This document shows, piece by piece, positions 19,367 to 27,406 of a stretch of DNA of 64,000 nt. Below the pieces are notes generated by a model, which was not told the origin of the DNA, ran no database searches, and saw nothing but the letters and a program-made list of their open reading frames with translations. The first letter of the stretch is position 1. Each line of letters begins with the position of its first letter. The position numbers were made by a program, and so were the translations under genes. The stretch is from Thalassospira lucentensis (lineage in GTDB: Bacteria; Pseudomonadota; Alphaproteobacteria; Rhodospirillales; Thalassospiraceae): positions 912,501 through 976,500 of the forward strand of contig NZ_CP136684.1 of assembly GCF_032921865.1 (NCBI RefSeq). The letters are read 5' to 3'.

Positions 19367-20557
19367 ATGCAGATGACAGTCTCCGCTTCCTCCCTTCATC
19401 CTCGTGCCACCCAACTCGTTGATGAATTTACGGCCTGGCGACATCATCTGCATGCTCACCCCGAAACCGCGTTCGAGGAAAAGCTGACCAGCGCCTTTGT
19501 CGCGCAAAAGCTTCAATCCTTCGGGCTCGATGTCAAAACCGGTATCGCAAAAACCGGTGTGGTCGCCACCCTTCAGGGCAAAGGCGGACCCGGAAAACGT
19601 ATTGGCCTTCGCGCCGATATGGATGCCCTTGATATCCACGAAACCACCAATCTGCCCTATGCCTCGAAACATCCGGGCAAAATGCATGCCTGCGGCCATG
19701 ATGGCCATATGACCATGCTACTCGGTGCGGCCAAAATCCTCGCTGAAAATCCCGATTTCACCGGCACGGTCGATTTCATCTTTCAGCCTGCCGAGGAAAA
19801 CGAAGGCGGCGGGCGCGAAATGGTCGAAGAAGGCCTGTTTGACAGCCACCCTGCCGATGCGGTCTACGGCATGCATAACTGGCCCGGCCGCGATGTTGGC
19901 ACCATGGCAATGAAACCCGGCCCCATGATGGCCAGCTACGATATTTTTGAAATCGCCATTGATGGTCGCGGCTGCCATGCCGCCATGCCGCATCTTGGCC
20001 GCGATCCGATTACCGCTGCCGGTCAGGTGCTGCTTGCCCTGCAAACCATCACTGCGCGCAACGTCAATCCGCTGCAAAGTGCGGTGATCTCCCCCACCCA
20101 GATTTTCGCGGGCGACACATGGAATGTCATCCCCGATACCGCCACCATCCGCGGTACGGTGCGCACCTTCGCCCCCGACATTCAGGATCTGGTCGAAGAA
20201 CGCCTTAAAACCGTTGCCGATGCCACCGCGCGCGCCTTTGATTGCACCGCGCGCGTCATGTATCAGCGCCGTTACCCGGCCACGATTAACAGCGAAGCCG
20301 AAACCGCCATCGCCTTTGCCGCCGCCTCACGCGTCGTCGGCGCGGATCAGATCGATCAGAACCCCGAACCCTCCATGGCCAGCGAGGATTTCGCGTTCAT
20401 GCTCAATGCCAAACCCGGAAGCTACGTCTGGCTTGGCAACGGCCCGACCGATGGCAACTGCCTTCTGCATAACGCTGCCTATGATTTCAATGACGCTGCC
20501 ATCCCCTATGGCGTCAGTTACTGGATATCGCTGGTCGAAGAATGCCTTTCCGCATGA
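19367..20557 (+). CDS. M20 family metal-dependent amidohydrolase
   Basis: 396 aa, cytosolic, related to hippurate, IAA-amino acid and N-acyl-amino acid hydrolases of peptidase subfamily M20D. Metal-binding and catalytic signatures: RRADMD-type LRADMDALDI, HACGHDGHMTMLLGAA, FQPAEENEGGGREM and the late MASEDFAFML. The lid domain runs from about residue 185 (GRGCHAAMPHLGRDPI). Cleaves an amide bond between an acyl group and an amino acid or amine; the substrate is unknown. It lies 99 bases after the small membrane protein and is probably in the same operon, so the two membrane proteins may import its substrate. Confidence 0.87.
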   Translation: MQMTVSASSLHPRATQLVDEFTAWRHHLHAHPETAFEEKLTSAFVAQKLQSFGLDVKTGIAKTGVVATLQGKGGPGKRIGLRADMDALDIHETTNLPYASKHPGKMHACGHDGHMTMLLGAAKILAENPDFTGTVDFIFQPAEENEGGGREMVEEGLFDSHPADAVYGMHNWPGRDVGTMAMKPGPMMASYDIFEIAIDGRGCHAAMPHLGRDPITAAGQVLLALQTITARNVNPLQSAVISPTQIFAGDTWNVIPDTATIRGTVRTFAPDIQDLVEERLKTVADATARAFDCTARVMYQRRYPATINSEAETAIAFAAASRVVGADQIDQNPEPSMASEDFAFMLNAKPGSYVWLGNGPTDGNCLLHNAAYDFNDAAIPYGVSYWISLVEECLSA

Positions 20558-20646
20558 TTTTCTGACGGAAATATCGCATTTTCCTTGTCTAAGTCACAAT
20601 CTGCGCGTTCAATAGCCGCCCTTTTTTGACTGGCGATGGATGTGTG

Positions 20647-21270
20647 ATGGAAATCGCGATTGTAACGCTTGATGGTTTTAACGAACTCGACAGTTTTGTC
20701 GCGCTCTCGATCCTGAACCGGGCCAAGGGCAATGGCCTTCGTGCCGTCATTACCGGCACGGGCCAGTCCGTAACCTCGATGAACGGGGTCGAAGTCACGA
20801 TACAGGAACCGTTATCCTTTATCGCCACGGCCGATGTCGTCCTGTTTGGCAGTGGCATCCACACCCGCGATCATATCAATGATCCCGACCTGATGGCACA
20901 GATCGACCTTGATCCGTCGCGCCAGATGATCGGCGCGCAATGTTCGGGTGTGCTGTTCCTGCATAAACTGGGCCTTCTGCCCGCCACCATCACGACGGAT
21001 ACCAAAACCCGGTCCCTTCTGGCGCGCACCGATACGGTCCTTGAAGACCGCCCGCTGGTCGCGCAGGGCAATATCGTCACCAGTGGCGGCTGCCTGTCGT
21101 CGCACTATCTGGCGGGATGGGTTCTGGCGCGTGCGCTTGGCACCGACAGGGCAATGTCCATTCTGGAATATGTCGCCCCGGTCGGCCAGAAATCGCAATT
21201 CACCAAACAGGCGCGCGACATCATCGTGCCGCAGCTTGATGTTCCGGCCAAACGCCCGCTTTACTGCTAG
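20647..21270 (+). CDS. DJ-1/PfpI family protein
   Basis: 207 aa. The glutamine-amidotransferase-like fold of the DJ-1/PfpI superfamily is indicated by EIAIVTLDGFNELDSFVAL at the N-terminus and the nucleophile elbow IGAQCSGVLFLHKLGLL, with the reactive Cys at about residue 99. GCLSSHYLAGWVLARALG is the typical helix after the His region. The ATG at 20647 was preferred to a TTG at 20626. The activity (chaperone, hydratase or isonitrile-hydratase-like) cannot be assigned. It follows the M20 gene by 89 bases on the same strand; whether it belongs to that operon is unclear. Confidence 0.8.
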   Translation: MEIAIVTLDGFNELDSFVALSILNRAKGNGLRAVITGTGQSVTSMNGVEVTIQEPLSFIATADVVLFGSGIHTRDHINDPDLMAQIDLDPSRQMIGAQCSGVLFLHKLGLLPATITTDTKTRSLLARTDTVLEDRPLVAQGNIVTSGGCLSSHYLAGWVLARALGTDRAMSILEYVAPVGQKSQFTKQARDIIVPQLDVPAKRPLYC

Positions 21271-21487
21271 GCTCAGGACCCATCACGAGAACGTTTCTGG
21301 CTTTGCGCAACCACCTGTGGGAAGTCATCGTACAATCACGTATGCTGGCTCATCACCGGTTGCGCGAAATGGCAAATGTTTTGCCTTATATTTGCCGACT
21401 AGTTAGGGTTAGCTCAACAAAAGTTAGTGGCCCGCATTGAAGGCAAAAAATGCGGCCGGTTGCGAATTGCAGACGCAGGACAAGTTT

Positions 21488-23203
21488 TTGAAACGCCATC
21501 TGTTAAACATCGTCATTCCGATGACGGCTCTTGCCCTTTCGGCCTGTGGCACCATGTCGCAGCGCGCCGACCGTGCCGAGTTCGAATATCCGCAAAGCAA
21601 CAGCTTCTCTGGCAACTTCCTTGCCGGCAAGGCCGCCCAGATCGAAAACCGCACGGATTATGCTTCGCGCTATCTGCTGCGCGCCCATGAAATCGACCCA
21701 GGCAACGATGATCTGCGCCGCCGCGCCTTTCTGGCCCTGATTGCCGAAGGCCGCATTGCGGACGCGGAACCGATTGCACGCGTTCTGGTCGATGAAAACC
21801 CCGAAGACCTGTTTGCCGTGATGGCCGTCATGGATGCCGAAATCCGCGATCAGGATTATCAGGCAGCCCTTGATACCGTATCAACCCTGCCGCAACGCGG
21901 GATCACATCGCTGATCGTGCCACTCGCCAAGGCATGGCTTTATACCGGCCTTGATCAGCCGCAAAACGCCATGGCCGCCCTTAACGAATTGCAGGGCAAC
22001 GGGTCGCTCAATCCGCTGTCGGAATATCATCGTGGCCTGATCCTTGCCTATTTCAATGACCTGAACGCCGCCGAAGTCGCCCTTGCCAGCGCCTATGGCG
22101 ATCCGGCCGATGCGCCGCTTCGCGCGGCCGAGGCACTCGGCTCCGTCTACGAACGCAAAGGCCAGACGCAAAAGGCATCACTTTTGTATGAAAGCTATAT
22201 GGATCGCCATCCGCAGTCGCTGGCGATGCCCTATCACCTTGACCGTCTGGCAAAGGGCGAACCACCAACCAGCACGGTTGTGACCCCGGCATCGGGTCTG
22301 GCGGAGGCATATCTTGATATCGCGACCCTGCTCAGCCAGGAAAACGCGGTTGATCCGGCCCTGCTCATGGCGCGCTTTTCGCTGTCGCTGCGCCCCGGTG
22401 ATGACATAACCCGCCTTCTGGTCGGCGAAATCATGGAAATCCAGAAACGCTTTGACGCGGCGATCATTGTCTATCAATCGATCCCCATCGAATCCCCGCA
22501 CAGCTGGAACGCGCGCCTGCGCGCCGCCTCAAGCTATGAACAGCTTGGCAAAACCGACGATGCCATTGCCCTTCTCGAAAACATGGTCAATGAACGCGGT
22601 GATCGTCCCGATGCCCTGATCCAGCTTGGCGATATCCTCCGCTTTGATCAGGACTTTGCTGGCGCGGCCAATGCCTATGACCGGGCGATTGAACGGCTGG
22701 GCGGGGCCGATGCTGTCGGCTGGCGTCTGCTTTATCGTCGCGGCATTGCCTATGAACGCGCCGGAAACTGGCAAAAGGCCGAGGCCGACTTCCTCAAGGC
22801 GCTCGAACTTGAACCCGATCAACCCTATGTCATGAACTATCTTGGCTATAGCTGGGTCGATATGGGCAAAAACTTCGATCAGGCCGAAGACATGCTCAAA
22901 CGCGCGGTCGAACTGCAACCTGATGACGGTTACATCATCGATAGTCTCGGCTGGGTCTATTACAAGCTCGGCCGTTATGACGATGCTGTCGAACAGCTTG
23001 AAAAGGCGGTTGAACTCAAACCCGATGATCCGACCATCAACGATCATCTGGGCGATGCCTATTGGCAGACCGGCCGCTTCCACGAAGCCCGTTTCCAATG
23101 GCACCGCGCCCTTTCCTTCAACCCGACCGAAGAACTGCGTGCGGATGTTCAGGCCAAGCTTGAAGGCAAAACACCCCTTGTTGGTGCGGTTGCCGCAAAC
23201 TGA
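21488..23203 (+). CDS. TPR-repeat lipoprotein
   Basis: About 571 aa from the TTG at 21488, which has AGGA upstream and places a lipoprotein signal with lipobox LSAC (about residue 20) at the N-terminus. The frame is open to 21437. At least ten tetratricopeptide-like units are seen, clearest near the C-terminus: YLGYSWVDMGKNFDQAEDML, then DSLGWVYYKLGRYDDAVEQL and DHLGDAYWQTGRFHEARFQW. Such proteins are anchored scaffolds; no enzymatic motif is visible. The ispE start follows 21 bases after the stop, so the two genes are probably co-transcribed. Confidence 0.82.
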   Translation: MKRHLLNIVIPMTALALSACGTMSQRADRAEFEYPQSNSFSGNFLAGKAAQIENRTDYASRYLLRAHEIDPGNDDLRRRAFLALIAEGRIADAEPIARVLVDENPEDLFAVMAVMDAEIRDQDYQAALDTVSTLPQRGITSLIVPLAKAWLYTGLDQPQNAMAALNELQGNGSLNPLSEYHRGLILAYFNDLNAAEVALASAYGDPADAPLRAAEALGSVYERKGQTQKASLLYESYMDRHPQSLAMPYHLDRLAKGEPPTSTVVTPASGLAEAYLDIATLLSQENAVDPALLMARFSLSLRPGDDITRLLVGEIMEIQKRFDAAIIVYQSIPIESPHSWNARLRAASSYEQLGKTDDAIALLENMVNERGDRPDALIQLGDILRFDQDFAGAANAYDRAIERLGGADAVGWRLLYRRGIAYERAGNWQKAEADFLKALELEPDQPYVMNYLGYSWVDMGKNFDQAEDMLKRAVELQPDDGYIIDSLGWVYYKLGRYDDAVEQLEKAVELKPDDPTINDHLGDAYWQTGRFHEARFQWHRALSFNPTEELRADVQAKLEGKTPLVGAVAAN

Positions 23204-23224
23204 TTGATCGGGGATATCGGGCAT

Positions 23225-24151
23225 ATGTCTTCGACCCATACCGAACCGGCCCCGGCCAAGCTGAACCTGTTCCTGCATGTCACCGGCAAACGCGATGACG
23301 GCTATCACCTGCTCGATAGCCTCGTCTGCTTTGCTGATTGCGGCGATGTGATTACCGCAACCGCGCGCGATGATGCCGAACTGACCCTTTCGATCACCGG
23401 CCCGATGGCGGGTGACCTTGCCACCGGCAATATCGAAGACAACCTGGTCCTGCGCGCCGCGCGCCTGCTTCGGGCCGAGGGAGCGGTATCACAGGGCGCC
23501 GACCTCACACTTGAAAAAAACCTGCCCGTCGCATCTGGCATCGGCGGCGGATCGGCAGATGCCGCCGCCGCCCTTCGCGTGCTGTGCCGGGTATGGCAGC
23601 TTGATATCCCGACCGACGCCCTTGAAAAACTCGCCCTCAAGCTCGGGGCCGATGTGCCGGTTTGCCTGCATGGTAAAACCGTTTTGATGCAGGGGATCGG
23701 GGAAAAGCTGATTGATCTGCCGGAATTGCCCAGCCTGTCACTGGTGCTGGTCAATCCGGGCCAGGCGGTTTCAACGCCTGAAATCTTTGCCGCGCGCGAT
23801 GCCGCTTTTACCGACGAAAACCTTTGGGATCGCATGGCAAAGTTTAACAGCGGGGCATCGCTTGCCGCGGCCCTTCAGGACTGCCGCAACGACCTGACCC
23901 TTCCGGCATCGGGCATCTTGCCCGAAATCTGTGACGTGCTGAATGCGCTGGCCCGCGAAGACGGCTGTTTGCTGGCCCGCATGTCGGGCAGCGGGGCGAC
24001 CTGCTTTGCGATTTACGATACCGAAAATCAGGCCGGACGCGCCGCCCACGCCATCGCCGAAAGCCAGCCCGACTGGTGGGTACAGGCCACCGGAATTCAA
24101 ACGACCGAGGATCGCGCACGCGCACAAATCGGCGCATCCTTCCCGGCCTAA
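23225..24151 (+). CDS. ispE: 4-diphosphocytidyl-2-C-methyl-D-erythritol kinase IspE
   Basis: 308 aa GHMP kinase of the MEP isoprenoid pathway. The substrate-binding start is PAKLNLFLHVTGKRDDGYH (residues 9-27). The ATP-binding Gly-rich loop is PVASGIGGGSADAAAALR (about 103-120). The third GHMP motif is MSGSGATCFAIY near the C-terminus. The ATG at 23225 gives the usual length. IspH, a later enzyme of the same pathway, is encoded at 50.7 kb. Confidence 0.94.
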   Translation: MSSTHTEPAPAKLNLFLHVTGKRDDGYHLLDSLVCFADCGDVITATARDDAELTLSITGPMAGDLATGNIEDNLVLRAARLLRAEGAVSQGADLTLEKNLPVASGIGGGSADAAAALRVLCRVWQLDIPTDALEKLALKLGADVPVCLHGKTVLMQGIGEKLIDLPELPSLSLVLVNPGQAVSTPEIFAARDAAFTDENLWDRMAKFNSGASLAAALQDCRNDLTLPASGILPEICDVLNALAREDGCLLARMSGSGATCFAIYDTENQAGRAAHAIAESQPDWWVQATGIQTTEDRARAQIGASFPA

Positions 24152-24182
24152 ATCCCCCGCAAAAAAAGGTTCAAATAGAGGG

Positions 24183-24211
24183 TTGCACTCCGGCGCGGGG
24201 AACGCTATTTT
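24183..24211 (+). promoter_or_regulatory. Promoter of tRNA-Gln
   Basis: TTGCAC (24183-24188) and TATTTT (24206-24211) with 17 bases between them, followed by a G+C-rich discriminator. The tRNA begins 19 bases after the -10 element. A 7-bp inverted repeat, GGCGCGG/CCGCGCC (24192-24198 and 24212-24218), brackets the -10 hexamer. Confidence 0.55.
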
Positions 24212-24229
24212 CCGCGCCACACACGCTGA

Positions 24230-24304
24230 TGGGGCGTGGCCAAGTGGTAAGGCATCGGTTTTTGGTATCGTGTACCGTAGGTTCGAATCCTACCGCCCCA
24301 GCCA
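24230..24304 (+). tRNA. tRNA-Gln (anticodon TTG)
   Basis: 75 nt including an encoded CCA (24302-24304). The acceptor stem TGGGGCG pairs with CGCCCCA. The T arm is TAGG-TTCGAAT-CCTA and the D arm contains AAGTGGTAAGGC. The anticodon loop is TTTTGGT, with anticodon TTG reading CAA. The overall sequence closely follows bacterial tRNA-Gln. The anticodon stem, TCGGT against ATCGT, has a T-T mismatch at its first pair and one G-T pair. The gene stands alone, with its own promoter and terminator. Confidence 0.93.
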
Positions 24305-24308
24305 AGAC

Positions 24309-24346
24309 AAACCGCTTTGAGGTTTTCCTCAAAGCGGTTTTCTTTT
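24309..24346. terminator. Bidirectional terminator between tRNA-Gln and cutC
   Basis: Perfect 14-bp stem AAACCGCTTTGAGG with a TTTT loop and its complement (24309-24340), then TTCTTTT. It terminates the tRNA transcript. Its A-rich left side could also serve cutC, whose stop codon is at 24345. Confidence 0.85.
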
Positions 24347-25055
24347 ATCCGCTCATCCCCGCCTTAAGCGCCCGGACGATTTCGCCATCGGTGGCGACCC
24401 GTCCGGCGGCGTAACCGTCCCCCGCCGGGTTCGCTTTTTTGCACGATGCATGCAGTTCCGTTGCCCCGGTTGTGCGCAGCAATTTTGCCGCATTTTCCGG
24501 CGTGATGCCGGATCCGGGCAGGATCGTGATCCGTCCGTCGGCCTGTGTGATCAGGCGCGCAATCATGTCCGCCCCCTGTTCGGCGGTCGGCTGCTGGCCT
24601 GATGTCAGGATGCGGTCAAAGCCAAGGTCGATGGCACCTTCAAGCGCGTCGAACGGATCGGGCACCGCGTCAAACACCCGATGCAATGTCGCCCCAAGCC
24701 CGCCCGCCACGGACAGAAGATCGGCCAGCATGTCGCGATCAAGCCGCCCGTCCGGTGTCGCCGCGCCAATCACGATCCCCTCTGCCCCATGGTCGCGGGC
24801 AAGGGCGATGTCGTGTTTCATCATCGCCACGTCAGACGCGCCATAGATGAAATCGCCGGGCCGTGGCCGGATCATCACCCGGCAGGGCACGGGAATATCG
24901 CGCAAATGGGCCATCGCCCCGGCACTTGGCGTCACCCCGCCGACCGCCAGGGCGGCGCAATATTCAATGCGGTCCGCCCCGGCGCGCGCGGCCACCATCG
25001 CATCGTCAAAACTTTCAACACAGATTTCCAGAAGCGGTTTGATCCCGGCTGTCAT
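24345..25055 (-). CDS. cutC: CutC family TIM-barrel protein
   Basis: 236 aa. Full-length CutC: LLEICVESFDDAMVAARAGA and DRIEYCAALAVGGVTPSAG at the N-terminus, VMIRPRPGDFIY (about 58-69), LHRVFDAVPDPFDALE and ILTSGQQPTAEQG in the middle, and LPGSGITPENAAKLL near the end. The family was first linked to copper homeostasis, but a direct biochemical role is not settled. The start overlaps the stop of the upstream ROK kinase gene by four bases. That coupling argues for a sugar-related role here, as inference. Confidence 0.9.
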   Translation of the reverse strand: MTAGIKPLLEICVESFDDAMVAARAGADRIEYCAALAVGGVTPSAGAMAHLRDIPVPCRVMIRPRPGDFIYGASDVAMMKHDIALARDHGAEGIVIGAATPDGRLDRDMLADLLSVAGGLGATLHRVFDAVPDPFDALEGAIDLGFDRILTSGQQPTAEQGADMIARLITQADGRITILPGSGITPENAAKLLRTTGATELHASCKKANPAGDGYAAGRVATDGEIVRALKAGMSG

Positions 25056-25984
25056 ACACCCGCCCCGCCAGCCAGAAGATGCAGCATCGCCGCCCCGCGA
25101 AGCCCGCCATCGCGGCTGTAATGGCCCGGCACCACCAGCGGCGCGTCATAGCGGCCGAGAACCCGCGCCCGCACCGCCTCATCGATCATCGCAATCAGGC
25201 GGCTTTCAGAAGCCAGCCCCCCGCCCACCGGTACACTATCGGGGTCGAGCACATTGACCATCAATGCAAGCTCCCCCGCGATCAGGTCGACAAAGATTTC
25301 CACCGCGCGGCTTGCCATCGCATCCCCGCCCTGCCAGCCATCGGTGATCTCGTAACTTGGCCGTTCCTGTCCGGGGGAAAGCCCGGCAATCTGCGCGTAA
25401 ATCCGTTCAAGCCCCCGCGCCCCGCCCCAGGCATCAAGGCACCCGTTCCGGCCACAGCCGCACACAACGCTCGCAAGCCCATGGCGGATCAGCGCACCGG
25501 AAACATCATTGCCATGTCCCCATTCGCCGCGAATGCCGCTGCGCCCGCCAATGAACTGCCCGTCCACCACAATGCCGCCGCCGACCCCGGTGCCAAGGAT
25601 GATGGCAAAAACCGTCCGCGCGCCCTTGGCCGCACCCCCGCGTGCTTCGGCAAGCGCAAAGCAATCGGCATCATTGGCCACCCGCACGTCACGATTGAGG
25701 ATTTTCGAAAGTTCCGGGCCAAACGGCCATCCCTTGATCGCCGGGATATTGGCCGAAATCACCGCCCCGGTCTTGGGATCAAGCCCCCCGGCAAAGCTGA
25801 TGCCGATATCGGCATTCTCGCCAAATTCGCGGTCGGCATCGGCAATCAGCCCGGCAATCGCCGCGACAAAGGCATCGCGATCCTGCGTTGGTGTCGGCAC
25901 CTTGATCTGGGACCGGATGTCACCACTGGCGTCAAACGCCCCGAATTCGATTTTCGATCCGCCAATATCAAATGCGTAATGCAT
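25052..25984 (-). CDS. ROK family sugar kinase (N-acetylglucosamine kinase-like)
   Basis: 310 aa. The N-terminal phosphate-binding DIGGSKIEFGAF is at residues 5-16. The ROK glycines are in FAIILGTGVGGGIVVDGQF, and the zinc-binding motif is VCGCGRNGCLDAWGG (C-x-C-G-x-x-G-C-x-D). The catalytic Asp is in VANDADCFALAEA. The ATG at 25984 starts the conserved MHYAFDIGGSK; the open frame upstream to 26074 lacks it. Resembles NagK-type kinases that phosphorylate N-acetylglucosamine, but specificity is not proven by sequence. Coupled to cutC by an ATGA overlap. Confidence 0.85.
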   Translation of the reverse strand: MHYAFDIGGSKIEFGAFDASGDIRSQIKVPTPTQDRDAFVAAIAGLIADADREFGENADIGISFAGGLDPKTGAVISANIPAIKGWPFGPELSKILNRDVRVANDADCFALAEARGGAAKGARTVFAIILGTGVGGGIVVDGQFIGGRSGIRGEWGHGNDVSGALIRHGLASVVCGCGRNGCLDAWGGARGLERIYAQIAGLSPGQERPSYEITDGWQGGDAMASRAVEIFVDLIAGELALMVNVLDPDSVPVGGGLASESRLIAMIDEAVRARVLGRYDAPLVVPGHYSRDGGLRGAAMLHLLAGGAGV

Positions 25985-26100
25985 GGACTGTATCCCCGTG
26001 ATCTTTCCTATCGGATACACCACAGGATCATCTGCCGCAAAAAGAAACGGCGCCCCCAGAAGGCAGCGCCGCATTCCTTCATCTTCTTAAAACGCCGTTC

Positions 26101-27360
26101 TCAGGCACGCAGCCGTGCCGCAAGGTCATCATAACCCGGCATGCCCTTGACCGGGCCAAGGGCCGTCACCGTCGGCGTACCGCCCAGAAGCGACTTGCCC
26201 GCCGCACGCACCCGTTCAAGGTCAACCGCGTCAACCTTGGCAACGATTTCCTCGATGGTTTGCGGGCCACCGAAAATCTGGATCTGGCGCGCAAGCGTTT
26301 CGCAACGGCCGGAATTGCTTTCCATGCCCATCACGACCGAAGCCTTAAGCTGTGCGCGCGCCCGGTTCACTTCTTCCTCGGTCAAATCGACCGTGGCGCG
26401 CACCAGCTCGTCACACATCACCGGCATCAATTCGCCAATGTCGTTTGGCCCGGTCCCGGCATAAATCGAAAACAGCCCGCCATCGACATAGTGTGACGAG
26501 AAGCTATAAACCGAATAGACAAGCCCGCGCTTTTCACGGATTTCCTGGAACAGCCGCGAAGACATGCCCCCGCCCAGCAACGTGTTGAACACCTGCAGAT
26601 CATAGAAACTGTCATCGGTATAAGACACCGTCGGCAGGCCAAAAATCACATGCACCTGTTCAAGGTCGCGCTGCTCGATCCGGTTGCCGCCTTCATAGCG
26701 AAGGGCTTCCATTTCATGGTCTTCATGCGTCGGAAGGTTATCGAATTTCGACGACACCAGATCGACAATCTGCTGATGATCAACCTTGCCCGATGCCGAA
26801 AACACCATGCGTTTCGGGCTGTAACGGCGCGACATGAAATCAAACAGATCATCACGCGACAGCGACGATACATTTTCCGGACTGCCAAGGATCGACCGGC
26901 CAAGCGCCTGATCCGGCAGGGCCGTTTCCTGGAAATAGTCGAAAATAATGTCATCGGGCGTGTCATTGGCCTGCCCGATTTCCTGCAAGATCACCTGACG
27001 TTCGCGTTCAAGTTCCTTCGCATCAAGGGTCGAGTTCTGCAAAATATCGGCAATCACATCAATCGCCAGTTCCTGATCTTCATGCAGGACCTTGCAGTAA
27101 TAGGCCGTATTCTCGCGCGAGGTATAGGCATTCATCTGCCCGCCGACATTCTCGATTTCCTCGGAAATCTGAAGCGCGCTGCGCCGCCGCGTGCCCTTGA
27201 ACGCCATATGTTCAAGCATATGGGAAATGCCGTTGATTTCAGGCGTCTCGTTGCGCGCCCCCACATCAACCCACGCACCAAGTGCCACGGATTGCACATG
27301 CTCAAGGCGGTCGGTCGCAACGATCATCCCGTTGTCAAGCCGGGTAAGCTCGACTGTCAT
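26101..27360 (-). CDS. M16 family zinc peptidase (processing-peptidase-like)
   Basis: 419 aa, single-repeat pitrilysin-family protein like mitochondrial processing peptidase beta. The inverted zinc motif is HMLEHMAFKGT (HxxEH, about residues 47-57), with the distal Glu in the region ERERQVILQEI. The C-terminal half has MSSRLFQEIREKRGLVYSVY, typical of the family. GGAG lies 8 bases before the ATG. It follows thrC by 46 bases on the same strand, a neighbourhood common in alphaproteobacteria. It is probably cytosolic, since no signal peptide is visible. Confidence 0.92.
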   Translation of the reverse strand: MTVELTRLDNGMIVATDRLEHVQSVALGAWVDVGARNETPEINGISHMLEHMAFKGTRRRSALQISEEIENVGGQMNAYTSRENTAYYCKVLHEDQELAIDVIADILQNSTLDAKELERERQVILQEIGQANDTPDDIIFDYFQETALPDQALGRSILGSPENVSSLSRDDLFDFMSRRYSPKRMVFSASGKVDHQQIVDLVSSKFDNLPTHEDHEMEALRYEGGNRIEQRDLEQVHVIFGLPTVSYTDDSFYDLQVFNTLLGGGMSSRLFQEIREKRGLVYSVYSFSSHYVDGGLFSIYAGTGPNDIGELMPVMCDELVRATVDLTEEEVNRARAQLKASVVMGMESNSGRCETLARQIQIFGGPQTIEEIVAKVDAVDLERVRAAGKSLLGGTPTVTALGPVKGMPGYDDLAARLRA

Positions 27361-27406
27361 ATGGTTATACTCCTGTGTTTCACATCATGTCCGAAGTCGC
27401 ACGTCA

